From: a virus
Direction: 5' to 3' (one strand)
Virus record (IMG/VR): IMGVR_UViG_3300010885_013193
Coordinates: 1-50,322 of that record
Length of the DNA stretch: 50,322 nt
The notes below the pieces were generated by a model. The model did no database searches. It saw only the letters and a program-made list of their open reading frames with translations, and was not told where the DNA came from. Shown in pieces: positions 6,003-14,100 of this stretch (position 1 is the first letter of the stretch; each line of letters starts with the position of its first letter). Both the position numbers and the translations under genes were made by a program.

Positions 6003-7106
6003 ATGGCTCGTACCACTCTTGGCAACAGCCCTGCGTTCCTTGCCTGTCAGGTCACGCCCACCCTCGTGCGTGGCGGAACAGGCGTCGGCAAGTCCTCCAC
6101 GTGGGAGGCACTCGCTGCTGCACTGGGCAGGACATTCGTGCCCCTGCTTGGTGCCACCCACCTGCCCGAAGATTTCTCTGGCTATCCCACGCCAGACCAC
6201 AAGGCACAGGTCACTCGCATGATGGCCTCGTCGTGGGTCGTCAAGACCCGCGACGGCAAGGCACTCGTCCACGTTGACGAGGTGACGAACGTAGCACCCG
6301 CCACTCAAGCGGGCCTGCTCTCAGTCATCTCTGAGCGGCGTGTCGGTGACGAGGTGATGCCTGAGTCCACCATCGTAGTGGGTTCGTGCAACCCGCCTGA
6401 ACTGTGCCCCAATGCAGTGCCGCTGTCGCCTGCCATGCGGGCACGGTTCTTCCACCACGACTGGGTTGTGGACTACGACCACTGGTTTGCTGGCCTGCGG
6501 GCTGGCTGCGTGTGGACGGCACCGGAGTTCCCGATTGTCCCGTCGCACTGGACTGAGTTCCTCCCCAAGTTCGGCTCGCTTGTCGAGGCGTTCTTGCGTG
6601 CAGCACCTGACTGCCGTGAGAAGTTGCCGACCGATGACGAGACGATGAGTTTCCCCAACCCCCGCACGTGGACGTATCTTGCCAAGTGCTTCGCCGCTGC
6701 CGATGCGTGTGGCTACGAGCGGAAAGATCCCATGTTCAAGGCTCTCGCTCTTGGCTGCGTGGGAGAGGCAGTCGGCGGTGAGTTCCTGCGGTACGTCCAT
6801 CAGTTGGACTTGCTCGACCCGGAGTCGATCCTGTCCGGTGCGGCAACCTACACCTACGAGAAGCGGCCCGATGCCAACATTTGCCTGCTCACTGGTCTGG
6901 TGAAGGGGCTGCGGTCCAACTCCACGAAGGAGCGGTGGCTTGCCGCTTCCGATGCGTTCATTGAGATCGGCACGCATGAGATCGAGTCGTTCCTCATGCA
7001 GTTCAAGTCCTTCTGGCGTCCGGTCAAGGACGGTGGCGTTCGGCCCGATGGCTGGTCGCCCCCGAAGGATGTGCTTGCCAAGTTGATGGCACTGGTTCAG
7101 TCTTGA
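6003..7106 (+). CDS. MoxR-type AAA+ ATPase, 367 aa
   Basis: Walker A is GGTGVGKS at residues 24-31, Walker B LVHVDE at 88-93, a sensor-1-like Asn in VGSCNPPE at about 130, and a likely arginine finger in MRARF at about 145-149. MoxR ATPases work with VWA-domain partners to remodel or activate protein complexes, as in the RavA-ViaA and NorQ-NorD pairs. Here a VWA/metallopeptidase gene lies 0.7 kb downstream in the same run. The start at 6003 has a GAGGAG site; longer in-frame starts would run through the leader hairpin. The target of the module is unknown. Confidence 0.85.
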   Translation: MARTTLGNSPAFLACQVTPTLVRGGTGVGKSSTWEALAAALGRTFVPLLGATHLPEDFSGYPTPDHKAQVTRMMASSWVVKTRDGKALVHVDEVTNVAPATQAGLLSVISERRVGDEVMPESTIVVGSCNPPELCPNAVPLSPAMRARFFHHDWVVDYDHWFAGLRAGCVWTAPEFPIVPSHWTEFLPKFGSLVEAFLRAAPDCREKLPTDDETMSFPNPRTWTYLAKCFAAADACGYERKDPMFKALALGCVGEAVGGEFLRYVHQLDLLDPESILSGAATYTYEKRPDANICLLTGLVKGLRSNSTKERWLAASDAFIEIGTHEIESFLMQFKSFWRPVKDGGVRPDGWSPPKDVLAKLMALVQS

Positions 7107-7134
7107 TCCACACCCCCCTACTAAGGAGACACGC

Positions 7135-7428
7135 ATGTTCACAAACAGCGACGACTTCATGTCCGCAGGCAAGAAGGAAGTCCGGTTCTATCTGGACGAG
7201 ACTGAGTACCCACTCTCTGATTACGTCGCAGAGTGGGTCGAATGGAAGGCCGACCACAAGATCATCCACCGCACGTTGCGGTCGTTCGTCCCAAGCGACA
7301 CAGACCCGATGGCGGTGCGAGCGCAGATCATCGGAATGAACGGCGACGACACGCCGGTCTGGTTCATGGGTGCGCTGCGTCACCTGTGCGACCACCGCCC
7401 ACGTACGCAGAAGGAGGACGAAGCATGA
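7135..7428 (+). CDS. Hypothetical protein, 97 aa
   Basis: ATG at 7135 after an AAGGAG site. No known domain is seen. The sequence is a mixed alpha/beta pattern with several Trp residues (YVAEWVEWKADHKIIH, then VWFMGALRHLCDH). The stop overlaps the next start as ATGA, so the two are translationally coupled within the MoxR-VWA run. Confidence 0.6.
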   Translation: MFTNSDDFMSAGKKEVRFYLDETEYPLSDYVAEWVEWKADHKIIHRTLRSFVPSDTDPMAVRAQIIGMNGDDTPVWFMGALRHLCDHRPRTQKEDEA

Positions 7429-7853
7429 AGTGTTCTATCTGCAACAAAGAGATAGCCGTCAAGGAGGGCGGCTGGGATAGCGGCAACAACGCACAGCCAG
7501 TGAACGATGGTCGGTGTTGCGACGAGTGCAACGCTACGGTGGTGATACCCGCGCGTCTGGCTGAAGTGGGAGACAGGCAGGATTCGGACGAAGAGGAGCC
7601 GGAACACTGGCTCTACCTGCGGAACTGGCACGGATTCACCAGCGTTGTTAGCGAGGGAGAGAAGTGGTCGGTTGCGTATGAGATGACCGGGAAAACGGGC
7701 AGGCTGTTTGCCGCCGCTCCTTCCATGCTCACAACCCTGCGTGACTTGCGTAGGGAGATGAAGTCTGGCTCGATCCTTGATGCGGGAAACATCGAGGCGT
7801 GGATCAAGGAACTCGACACCGTTATTGCCAATGCGGAAGGGAGGGATGAATGA
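7425..7853 (+). CDS. Zinc-ribbon hypothetical protein, 142 aa
   Basis: The ATG at 7425 overlaps the previous stop and has AAGGAGG upstream. The N-terminus has two cysteine knuckles, CSICNKE and CCDECN, 28 residues apart, a likely zinc ribbon. A short acidic linker follows, then a domain with LYLRNWHGFTSV and a helical end. No function can be assigned. The stop overlaps the VWA gene start as ATGA. Confidence 0.65.
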   Translation: MKCSICNKEIAVKEGGWDSGNNAQPVNDGRCCDECNATVVIPARLAEVGDRQDSDEEEPEHWLYLRNWHGFTSVVSEGEKWSVAYEMTGKTGRLFAAAPSMLTTLRDLRREMKSGSILDAGNIEAWIKELDTVIANAEGRDE

Positions 7854-9301
7854 CACCACGACAACTACTGGGCCAAGCAAGGGTACATACCTTCGAGTAC
7901 GTACCCTACCTTGCGTCCTACATCTACAGCCTGCGTGAGCAGGAGACTCCGGGCATCGGCACTGCTGCCGTTGACCAAGCGGGCAACCTCTACTGGTGCC
8001 CGGAGTTCATCACCAAGATCGGCAAGGAACAGGGTGCATACGTCGTGGCCCACGAGGTATTGCACATCATCTACCAGCACCATGTACGAGCGAAGGAGAT
8101 CATCGGGGATCACCCGACTGAACTCCAGCGATACGTGTGCAATGTGGCTGGCGATCTTGTTGTCGAGCAGACGCTATCCATGATGCGGCACCTTCGACCA
8201 GAGGGTGCCATCCATCTGGGCAGCGACATCCCCAACTGGGGAATCAAGTTGAACTTTCCTGAGAACAAGTCGATGCAGGAATACTATCGACTCATCATGG
8301 AGAAGTTGCAGTCCAAGCACAAGCAGTCACAGAAAGGAGATAGCGATGGCAAAGGCGACAGTGAACGGAGTGCCGACAGAAGCGACGAACAGGGCGATTC
8401 AGGAGACGGCGCTGCTGATTCAAGTGATGGAAACGACGACGCCGACTTCATCCCCGAAGATGACGGCACTGAGGCGGATGGCAAGGGCACTCAGGCTGAC
8501 AGCGGAAAGGGGTCGCCTTCGAGTGGGAAGGGCAAGGCGCCGCCGCTGCCCTGTTCTCCGGGCAGTGGCGGCTCGTGTGCGGACGGTCAGCCACGCGAGT
8601 ATGAGGTAGATAACGACGGGTCATGGGAGACGTACGCAGAAGACATGGCCGCTGCCCAAGCGGAGGTAGCCATCGCGGAGTATGAGGAGTCACATCCCGG
8701 CAGTGTTCCGGGCCAGATCAAGCAAGCCCTCGACTGCAAACTGCGACCGCAACCTGACCCGTTCGATCAGTTGCGGTCTGCTGTTTGCACGAGCGTTGCC
8801 TCGCCGGTCGGTGGTCGTGACTTCTCGCACCGCCGCCGGTCCCGCAAGCAGCCGCCCGGAGAGGATGATCCGCTGCTGCATGGCCGCATCACAGTGCAGC
8901 CCCATGCAGTCGTGATCGTGGACACGTCGATGTCCATGATGACGAAGGACACGCAGGCTCGTGCCCTGTCAGTGATCGGTCAGGGTCTGCGGAAGTTGTC
9001 TCGTGTTCGCGTCTACTGCGCTGACACCCATGTCCGCTCGAACAAGTTGGTGGCACACACCCGCACGTTTGAGTGGGCCGGTGGCGGTGGCACAGACATG
9101 GCTCTGGCACTGGAAGAAGTTGATCGCCGCGACCATCCAGACTCCATCATCATCGTCACCGACGCTGAGACGGACTGGCCGACGAAGAGGCTGCACGCTC
9201 GTGTGGTCGTGGCCTACACAGGCAAGCGTGATTCGTACTACCACAAGTTGATACCCAAGTCCTATCGCACCGTTCCACTGGAAGGAGGGGCTAATGCCTA
9301 A
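7850..9301 (+). CDS. Metallopeptidase-like/VWA-domain protein, 483 aa (MoxR partner)
   Basis: The N-terminal part carries HEVLHIIYQHH from residue 68, an HExxH zinc motif typical of the predicted metallopeptidase half of DUF2201-type proteins. Residues about 160-240 are a low-complexity Ser/Asp/Gly linker. The C-terminal part is a VWA fold with a complete MIDAS: DTSMS (358-362), Thr415 in GGGTDM and Asp438 in VTDAE. Proteins of this plan are usually encoded with a MoxR ATPase, as here, and are thought to be chaperone-like adaptors. Whether the peptidase site is active is not known. Confidence 0.82.
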   Translation: MTPRQLLGQARVHTFEYVPYLASYIYSLREQETPGIGTAAVDQAGNLYWCPEFITKIGKEQGAYVVAHEVLHIIYQHHVRAKEIIGDHPTELQRYVCNVAGDLVVEQTLSMMRHLRPEGAIHLGSDIPNWGIKLNFPENKSMQEYYRLIMEKLQSKHKQSQKGDSDGKGDSERSADRSDEQGDSGDGAADSSDGNDDADFIPEDDGTEADGKGTQADSGKGSPSSGKGKAPPLPCSPGSGGSCADGQPREYEVDNDGSWETYAEDMAAAQAEVAIAEYEESHPGSVPGQIKQALDCKLRPQPDPFDQLRSAVCTSVASPVGGRDFSHRRRSRKQPPGEDDPLLHGRITVQPHAVVIVDTSMSMMTKDTQARALSVIGQGLRKLSRVRVYCADTHVRSNKLVAHTRTFEWAGGGGTDMALALEEVDRRDHPDSIIIVTDAETDWPTKRLHARVVVAYTGKRDSYYHKLIPKSYRTVPLEGGANA

Positions 9302-10148
9302 GACCATGAAGCAGCGTATCTACACCTATGGACAACTCGACACCATCCTGCACCGGCGTGGACAACACTTTCCGGGAGTCATCGACGCCACGTTGTATGG
9401 CAACGTGATCGTGCGTGCCATTGAGGGCCGACCTCACTTCATCATTCGCTATGACGGATCAAGGAACAACTACGTGATTGCCAATGTGGAATCTGTGGCT
9501 GGCGGCGACACGCTGTACTGCGTTGCCGGTGCCCCAAAGATGGTAATGGATGGCAGCGCTGCGGCACGCAAGCGGTGGCGTGCATGCGTGTCCGCGTTCA
9601 CGCCACGAGTGATCGCGGGCAGGACGCCGCCACTAAAGAAGGCAGAGTATTGGCGTGTCCGCGATGGCATTGCACGCCTGCTGCCAGCACCGGCACACAA
9701 CTATTCGCTGCTGCTTCCTCAGTGCAATCGACCGGCGATGAAAGAGTGGGCCAACCAAACAAGGTCACTGCACCTGCCACGATTCACGTCTAGGTCGAAG
9801 GCGTTCGCCGTCAATCTTCGCAAAGAACTTGACGGTCTGATGGGTGCGAAGATGCAACTGCTTCGCTATGGCGAGGGGATCGGGGCGTTCAAGGGTCGCA
9901 ACGGACTGCTTGTGCATGTGTGCCTGCCGCCAACGGAGACAACGAATTCACCCTCGCTCTGCGTTCTCACTACGCCGCACGACTCAGAGTCCCGGACGCA
10001 CTTCCACGTGGATGGTGACTACGGCATTCGCCACTCGCAGTTTGAGGGCAGGAGCGGAATGACCTACCTCCGCTGGCGCAGTGCGAAGGATGCCATCATC
10101 GGCATCAGAGAGTGGGTCATGTCCAACATCTACATTCCCGGAAACTAA
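9294..10148 (+). CDS. Hypothetical protein, 284 aa
   Basis: Starts eight bases inside the end of the VWA gene, with GGAGGGG upstream, so it belongs to the same transcript. No recognised motif. It is basic and looks like a mixed alpha/beta protein with a possible binding half (NGLLVHVCLPPTETT) and a C-terminal YGIRHSQFEGRSG. It could be a third component of the ATPase/VWA module, by position only. Confidence 0.65.
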   Translation: MPKTMKQRIYTYGQLDTILHRRGQHFPGVIDATLYGNVIVRAIEGRPHFIIRYDGSRNNYVIANVESVAGGDTLYCVAGAPKMVMDGSAAARKRWRACVSAFTPRVIAGRTPPLKKAEYWRVRDGIARLLPAPAHNYSLLLPQCNRPAMKEWANQTRSLHLPRFTSRSKAFAVNLRKELDGLMGAKMQLLRYGEGIGAFKGRNGLLVHVCLPPTETTNSPSLCVLTTPHDSESRTHFHVDGDYGIRHSQFEGRSGMTYLRWRSAKDAIIGIREWVMSNIYIPGN

Positions 10149-10159
10149 GGAGCATCATC

Positions 10160-10339
10160 ATGTTTACGTGGGCTATCCGCATCGCAGTGTTTGCGTTCAT
10201 GTTTTGGACGATGAGCATTCCCGGAACGGAGTGCTACATCTCACCGCAGTGCTGGTCCGTAATCGTCCTCATCTACTGGTTCGTTACCCGAAAGCAGGAG
10301 AACAATCATGCCAGTCGTATACGCATATGGCCGTGCTAG
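10160..10339 (+). CDS. Small membrane protein, 59 aa
   Basis: ATG at 10160 after AAGGAG. Two hydrophobic stretches, WAIRIAVFAFMFWTM and WSVIVLIYWFV, separated by a short loop with two Cys, suggest a two-span membrane protein. The 3' end overlaps the recombinase start by 32 bases in another frame. No family is recognised. Confidence 0.55.
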   Translation: MFTWAIRIAVFAFMFWTMSIPGTECYISPQCWSVIVLIYWFVTRKQENNHASRIRIWPC

Positions 10340-11048
10340 TACCAGCAAACAGACGCTCACCGAATCCCACCAGCGTGGCGTGTGCGAGGAGTACATCAAA
10401 CGCACGCTACTGCCAGAGGGCTGGGTGTTTGGGGGCTGGCTCTACGATGCAGCCACCAGCGGCAGCAAGCCGATGTTCGAGCGCGAGGAGGGCCGCAAGT
10501 TGTGGGCACTGGTGCAGCCCGGAGACAAGATCGTGTGGGCCAAGTTGGATCGGGCCTTCCGTTCGGTCATCGACGCCGCCCAGACTATGCACCTGTTGCA
10601 GCACAAGGACGTGTCGTTCAACTCGCTCGACTTGGGACTCGACACTAGCACACCCATCGGCAGGTGTGTGTTCACCATCCTTACTGCGTTTGCCGAACTC
10701 GAACTGGAGTTCATCAAGCAACGCACGCGGGACGGGTTGCTATCCAAGATCAAGGGCGGCAAGCCCCACAATCGCCACGCCCCGATTGGCTGGATGAAGA
10801 TAGGGAAGAAGAAGGATTCCTACTACATGCCAGACATAAACGAGCGGGCGCAGGTTGCGGTGATGACGGTGATGCGACAGTCAGGTGCGTCACTCGAACG
10901 CTTGACCTGCCACATGCGTCGAGTACGCAGGTCGAACGGCAAGGCGTGGAACATCAACTCCATCACCCGTGCCCTCAGGGCAGCAAGCCATCGCTTTCCA
11001 AAAGCGTTTGAAGAACGAACAAAGCGGCGGAAAGCCTGCGCCGTATAG
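10308..11048 (+). CDS. Serine site-specific recombinase (resolvase/invertase family), 246 aa
   Basis: The N-terminal catalytic domain has YGRAST with nucleophile Ser11 and Arg9, the DKIVWAKLDRAFRS segment that carries catalytic arginines, and the long E-helix (RCVFTILTAFAELELEFIKQ). The C-terminal region (about 150-246) is short and suggests a small helix-turn-helix DNA-binding part, so this is a resolvase/invertase-size enzyme, not a large serine integrase. Start ATG after AGGAG. Its last 74 bases overlap, tail to tail, the sigma factor gene on the other strand. A separate tyrosine integrase exists, so this one may resolve multimers or invert a segment. Confidence 0.85.
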   Translation: MPVVYAYGRASTSKQTLTESHQRGVCEEYIKRTLLPEGWVFGGWLYDAATSGSKPMFEREEGRKLWALVQPGDKIVWAKLDRAFRSVIDAAQTMHLLQHKDVSFNSLDLGLDTSTPIGRCVFTILTAFAELELEFIKQRTRDGLLSKIKGGKPHNRHAPIGWMKIGKKKDSYYMPDINERAQVAVMTVMRQSGASLERLTCHMRRVRRSNGKAWNINSITRALRAASHRFPKAFEERTKRRKACAV

Positions 11049-11496
11049 TTCGTGGGTCACAACCCGCCTGCTCCCCAATCTCCCGCAGGCTCATGCCCCG
11101 ATAGAAGCGGGCGTGAATCAACTTGCGGGACTTGGGTGGCAGGCGGGCGATGGCTACGTGCAGCCTGCCTGACAGCCCCTTCACTGTGACGGCCAATGCT
11201 TCGGCCAGTTCCATAGGCACACGATCCGGCGAGTCGTAGCGTGCCCTGCGATTCCGGTCTATCTCCTTGAGCAACGCATTCCTAACGGCCATAGAGAAGT
11301 ACGTTGTGATCTTGGACTGCTCCGGGTTGTACGTTCGAGACGCACGGCACACAGCCAGATAGGCTATGGACGTTACGTCTATGACGGCCAACTGCTTGCG
11401 GAGCGTGGGATAACGGCAGCGAAAGGCAGCAATCGCCTTCGGCACCACTTCTAGGGCACGCTCTGCCAGCCGCTGCTGTTCGTCCGTGAGTCGCAT
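10975..11496 (-). CDS. Sigma-70 family RNA polymerase sigma factor, 173 aa
   Basis: The protein is sized like a minimal sigma factor. Region 2-like sequence lies at about 39-85 (YNPEQSKITTYFSMAVRNALLKEI). Region 4 lies at about 117-165 with a helix-turn-helix (SLREIGEQAGCDPRTIRRR). Regions 1 and 3 are missing or very short. It would redirect host RNA polymerase to phage promoters. Candidate targets in the window are the CATAAAT-type sequences at 16019-16033 and 34967-34981, or the early-region motif. Last gene of its minus-strand run; ribosome site weak. Confidence 0.78.
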   Translation of the reverse strand: MRLTDEQQRLAERALEVVPKAIAAFRCRYPTLRKQLAVIDVTSIAYLAVCRASRTYNPEQSKITTYFSMAVRNALLKEIDRNRRARYDSPDRVPMELAEALAVTVKGLSGRLHVAIARLPPKSRKLIHARFYRGMSLREIGEQAGCDPRTIRRRLSAALFVLQTLLESDGLLP

Positions 11497-11540
11497 GGAC
11501 TCATCGGATCACGCCGCATGGCATCTCGATACGCCGCCGG

Positions 11541-11816
11541 TCACGGCAGCGGGCTTGGTGCAGGCTCGCTCAACACGCTGGCAGGATCACTCCCAAGAAC
11601 TTCCATCAGCCGTGCCTCTGCCTGCGCCTGCGTGTAGTCACCAGCCGCGTCATACGCTTCACCACGCCAGAGCGGAATGCGTTTCGTGACGGGAAAGAGC
11701 ATGGCGTACACGGCCTTGTCGCTCTGAACGTCCAGCAACGCCAGTGAGAATGCCTGCTTTGTCAGTGTCTTTCCCGTGCGCAGTCGCACGGTGATTGGAT
11801 TTGGAAACGTAATCAT
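11541..11816 (-). CDS. Small hypothetical protein after the adhesin, 91 aa
   Basis: The ATG at 11816 overlaps the adhesin stop as TAATG, so translation is coupled. The N-terminal half is beta-like (PNPITVRLRTGKTLTK), the end is Pro/Ser rich. It may be a small virion accessory or adhesin-linked protein, by position only. No family is recognised. Confidence 0.55.
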   Translation of the reverse strand: MITFPNPITVRLRTGKTLTKQAFSLALLDVQSDKAVYAMLFPVTKRIPLWRGEAYDAAGDYTQAQAEARLMEVLGSDPASVLSEPAPSPLP

Positions 11817-13297
11817 TAACAACAATCTCCGGGTGAGTAAGCATCAAAATACTCGCCGCAATCTCCATCTGCATACACAGTTCCGTAGTCGCAGCCCTGA
11901 CATTCCTCACGCAGATAGGTGCCGTATGGATCGCACGGCGGCGGCGGGCAGGTCGGCGGAATGACTGTCGGAGTCGGCGGCGATGTGGGTGCCGTGAACG
12001 AGTCGCAGTAGAGCGCGGCCTTCGTGATGCGGAGTTCGTCGATGTAGCCGTTAAAAAAGTTAGAGCCGTTCAGTCGCGCGCCAACCGCGACAGTTGGACC
12101 GGATGCGGCCGGAACAGGCACATCCCCAGAAGCCTGCAACACGCCATCGACAAACAATCGCGTCGTATTTCCGTTACGAGATACTGCAACATGATGCCAC
12201 TGATTGATACCCGCCCGAACAGCGTCTCCGCCTCCGTAGATCGTTCCGGCCGAGTCACCGCCAGTGAAAAAAAACTTATTGCCGTCGTTGGAATTTTGAT
12301 CGCTTATTTTTATCAGCGCAAAACCCACGCCATCGACGTAGTTTTCAACAACGGCCTGCTCCCCCGCTAGGTTCGTGAAATAGACCCACGCCTCTATCGT
12401 GAAGTCTGTGTTGACAAGTTCTAGTTCTGCAATCGTCAAATAGCCACCATCACCATCAAAGTACGCACTGTGAGTGCCGAACTTTACGATTGTTTGATCT
12501 ATGTCTGCCGAGCCTTCCGCCGTAACAGCCAGATTGTTTGGCGACGAGTCGTTGAAGTTGCCGTCGAAATGCAGCAACAGGCTCGCTTCCCGGCTCACGG
12601 GTACGGGCGTAGCGTAGGGCGAGAGCGGCGCGGACGGTGGGATGAAGGGGCCGGTGTATACGGCCAAGCCCTTTACCATCCTAAAGTCATCAATGTATCC
12701 CTGAATTCCAGACCCATATCCGCAACCGTCTGTTCCACCAATCCGAAACGGATACGAGTAATCGTTGATAGACCCGCTGATACCGCCAGACGCTTCTACG
12801 AGGCCGTTCATGTACATGGTTATGGCGGCACCTGAGCGCACGACGGCGAGATGAACCCATTCCTCAGTCGGAATTGGGTTCACGCCAAAAATCGCTCCGG
12901 GTTCAAAGTACATGACGCCAGTAGAATTCCAAGCAGCCAGCAGCGGGCTAGCACCAACGCACGCCTCATGCCGCCCGAAGATTTGCGATGCGCCGCCCGG
13001 ACCAAGTGACTCTAAATACAGCCAGCACTCCATTGTGAAATCTTGGCTGTCAAGAAGCGGAGGATCATCGTCAATTTCAACCCACGCTGTCGCCGCTGAA
13101 GGAAAGTACACGCTGCCGGAACCAAACTTTTTTTCTGTACTGCTGAAATCAACGGCACCGACCGTAGACAGCGCGCGGTTGTCTGGCGACGAATCGCTGT
13201 AATTGCCATCGAAGTGCAGCAACAGCGAAGCGTTGACCGGCGTACCTCCAGCCTGCTGGCTGGCGATAGGACGCAAGAGGCGGGGGGACATGGGCAT
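11816..13297 (-). CDS. Adhesin-like protein with two LamG/ConA-type domains, 493 aa
   Basis: Two homologous halves each begin with SLLLHFDGN (residues about 24 and 245) and have the order of a laminin-G/concanavalin-A-like jelly-roll, including FTMECWLYL or FTIEAWVYF, then WVHLAVVR or WHHVAVSR, and a closing GYIDDFRMVKG or GYIDELRITKA. These domains bind sugars or proteins, and phages use them on tail tips or fibres. The C-terminal 40 residues are a Pro/Cys-rich tail. The start at 13297 is the first ATG after the previous gene. Possible receptor-binding protein, although it lies outside the main structural block. Confidence 0.72.
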   Translation of the reverse strand: MPMSPRLLRPIASQQAGGTPVNASLLLHFDGNYSDSSPDNRALSTVGAVDFSSTEKKFGSGSVYFPSAATAWVEIDDDPPLLDSQDFTMECWLYLESLGPGGASQIFGRHEACVGASPLLAAWNSTGVMYFEPGAIFGVNPIPTEEWVHLAVVRSGAAITMYMNGLVEASGGISGSINDYSYPFRIGGTDGCGYGSGIQGYIDDFRMVKGLAVYTGPFIPPSAPLSPYATPVPVSREASLLLHFDGNFNDSSPNNLAVTAEGSADIDQTIVKFGTHSAYFDGDGGYLTIAELELVNTDFTIEAWVYFTNLAGEQAVVENYVDGVGFALIKISDQNSNDGNKFFFTGGDSAGTIYGGGDAVRAGINQWHHVAVSRNGNTTRLFVDGVLQASGDVPVPAASGPTVAVGARLNGSNFFNGYIDELRITKAALYCDSFTAPTSPPTPTVIPPTCPPPPCDPYGTYLREECQGCDYGTVYADGDCGEYFDAYSPGDCC

Positions 13298-13319
13298 GGT
13301 GGTGGCTCTGCTGGCGTGC

Positions 13320-13592
13320 TTAGTTGCTGGGGTCGCTGGCCTGCTTGGGCTGGAGCGCATAGAGCAGGCGGGTCTGATCGCGGATGGCTGACGATATGTC
13401 TCTCTGGGTCTGCGACATTTCGCGCAGAAATGCTTGGTGTGCGGCCACCATCGGCAGCACGAGGTCAGTGCGGACGAACCACAGGATCGCCGTCGCCAGC
13501 ACGATCCCGAACCCGTATCGCTCCAGCATCCGCAGTGCTGTCTCGTACACGTCTACGCTGCTCACGAACCACCTCGCAAAGCGTACTGCCAT
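13320..13592 (-). CDS. Small membrane protein, 90 aa (possible holin-type)
   Basis: One clear hydrophobic segment, YGFGIVLATAILWFV (about 25-40), is followed by a long amphipathic helix. The gene starts at 13592, inside the last 31 bases of the preceding membrane-protein gene. Size and position next to a protease and other membrane proteins fit a lysis or envelope role, but no holin family is recognised. Confidence 0.5.
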   Translation of the reverse strand: MAVRFARWFVSSVDVYETALRMLERYGFGIVLATAILWFVRTDLVLPMVAAHQAFLREMSQTQRDISSAIRDQTRLLYALQPKQASDPSN

Positions 13593-13879
13593 CCCGCCAT
13601 CTTCAGGCGGTTGGCGCGTCTCGATAGCCACCACTGAAACGCCAGACTGATGATGGTGGATAGGAAGAACAGCATGATCATAGGACAGCCGTACCGCATC
13701 TCTTTGCCCAGCCGGTCGATGGCTTCCCGCTGCTCCTCGACCCCATCTCCATACCGGCACAACTCGTTTGTGGGCCATTTCCTCACCACGTCCTCTACGA
13801 CAGACTTGATGCGGTCCTTCCCAACGATTCGAGAACGAACCGGCAGGCGGGCACACACATAGTCCACAAGTTCTTCCAT
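13562..13879 (-). CDS. Small membrane protein, 105 aa
   Basis: The ATG at 13879 overlaps the previous stop as TAATG. The N-terminal 70 residues are soluble and charged. A hydrophobic segment follows (MIMLFFLSTIISLAFQWW, about 67-84), then a short basic tail. Possible lysis or envelope component; not recognised. Confidence 0.5.
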   Translation of the reverse strand: MEELVDYVCARLPVRSRIVGKDRIKSVVEDVVRKWPTNELCRYGDGVEEQREAIDRLGKEMRYGCPMIMLFFLSTIISLAFQWWLSRRANRLKMAGWQYALRGGS

Positions 13880-14100
13880 TACTGCGGGCACTTGCCGTCC
13901 TTGCACTGCACCTTCGGCCTGTTCTTTGCACACGGGCATGTCGCTGGGCACTCACACGGAACGCGAGTGATCGAGTCTCCCGTCAGCACCATGCCAGTAC
14001 CGTTGCATTTGGCACAGCACTTGGCCGGTGCCGGTTGCGGCAAGGATGCGGGCTGTGCAAAGACGAGCCAGACGGCGACAGTAGCGGCGGAAAGGTTCAT
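13879..14100 (-). CDS. Secreted Cys-rich small protein, 73 aa
   Basis: Starts MNLSAATVAVWLVFAQPASL, a likely signal peptide. The mature part has about ten Cys in a small span, including CCAKCNGTG, which resembles one half of a DnaJ-type zinc finger, then CECPATCPC. It overlaps the protease gene stop by four bases (ATGA). Could be a disulfide-bonded or metal-binding envelope protein. No family is assigned. Confidence 0.55.
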   Translation of the reverse strand: MNLSAATVAVWLVFAQPASLPQPAPAKCCAKCNGTGMVLTGDSITRVPCECPATCPCAKNRPKVQCKDGKCPQ

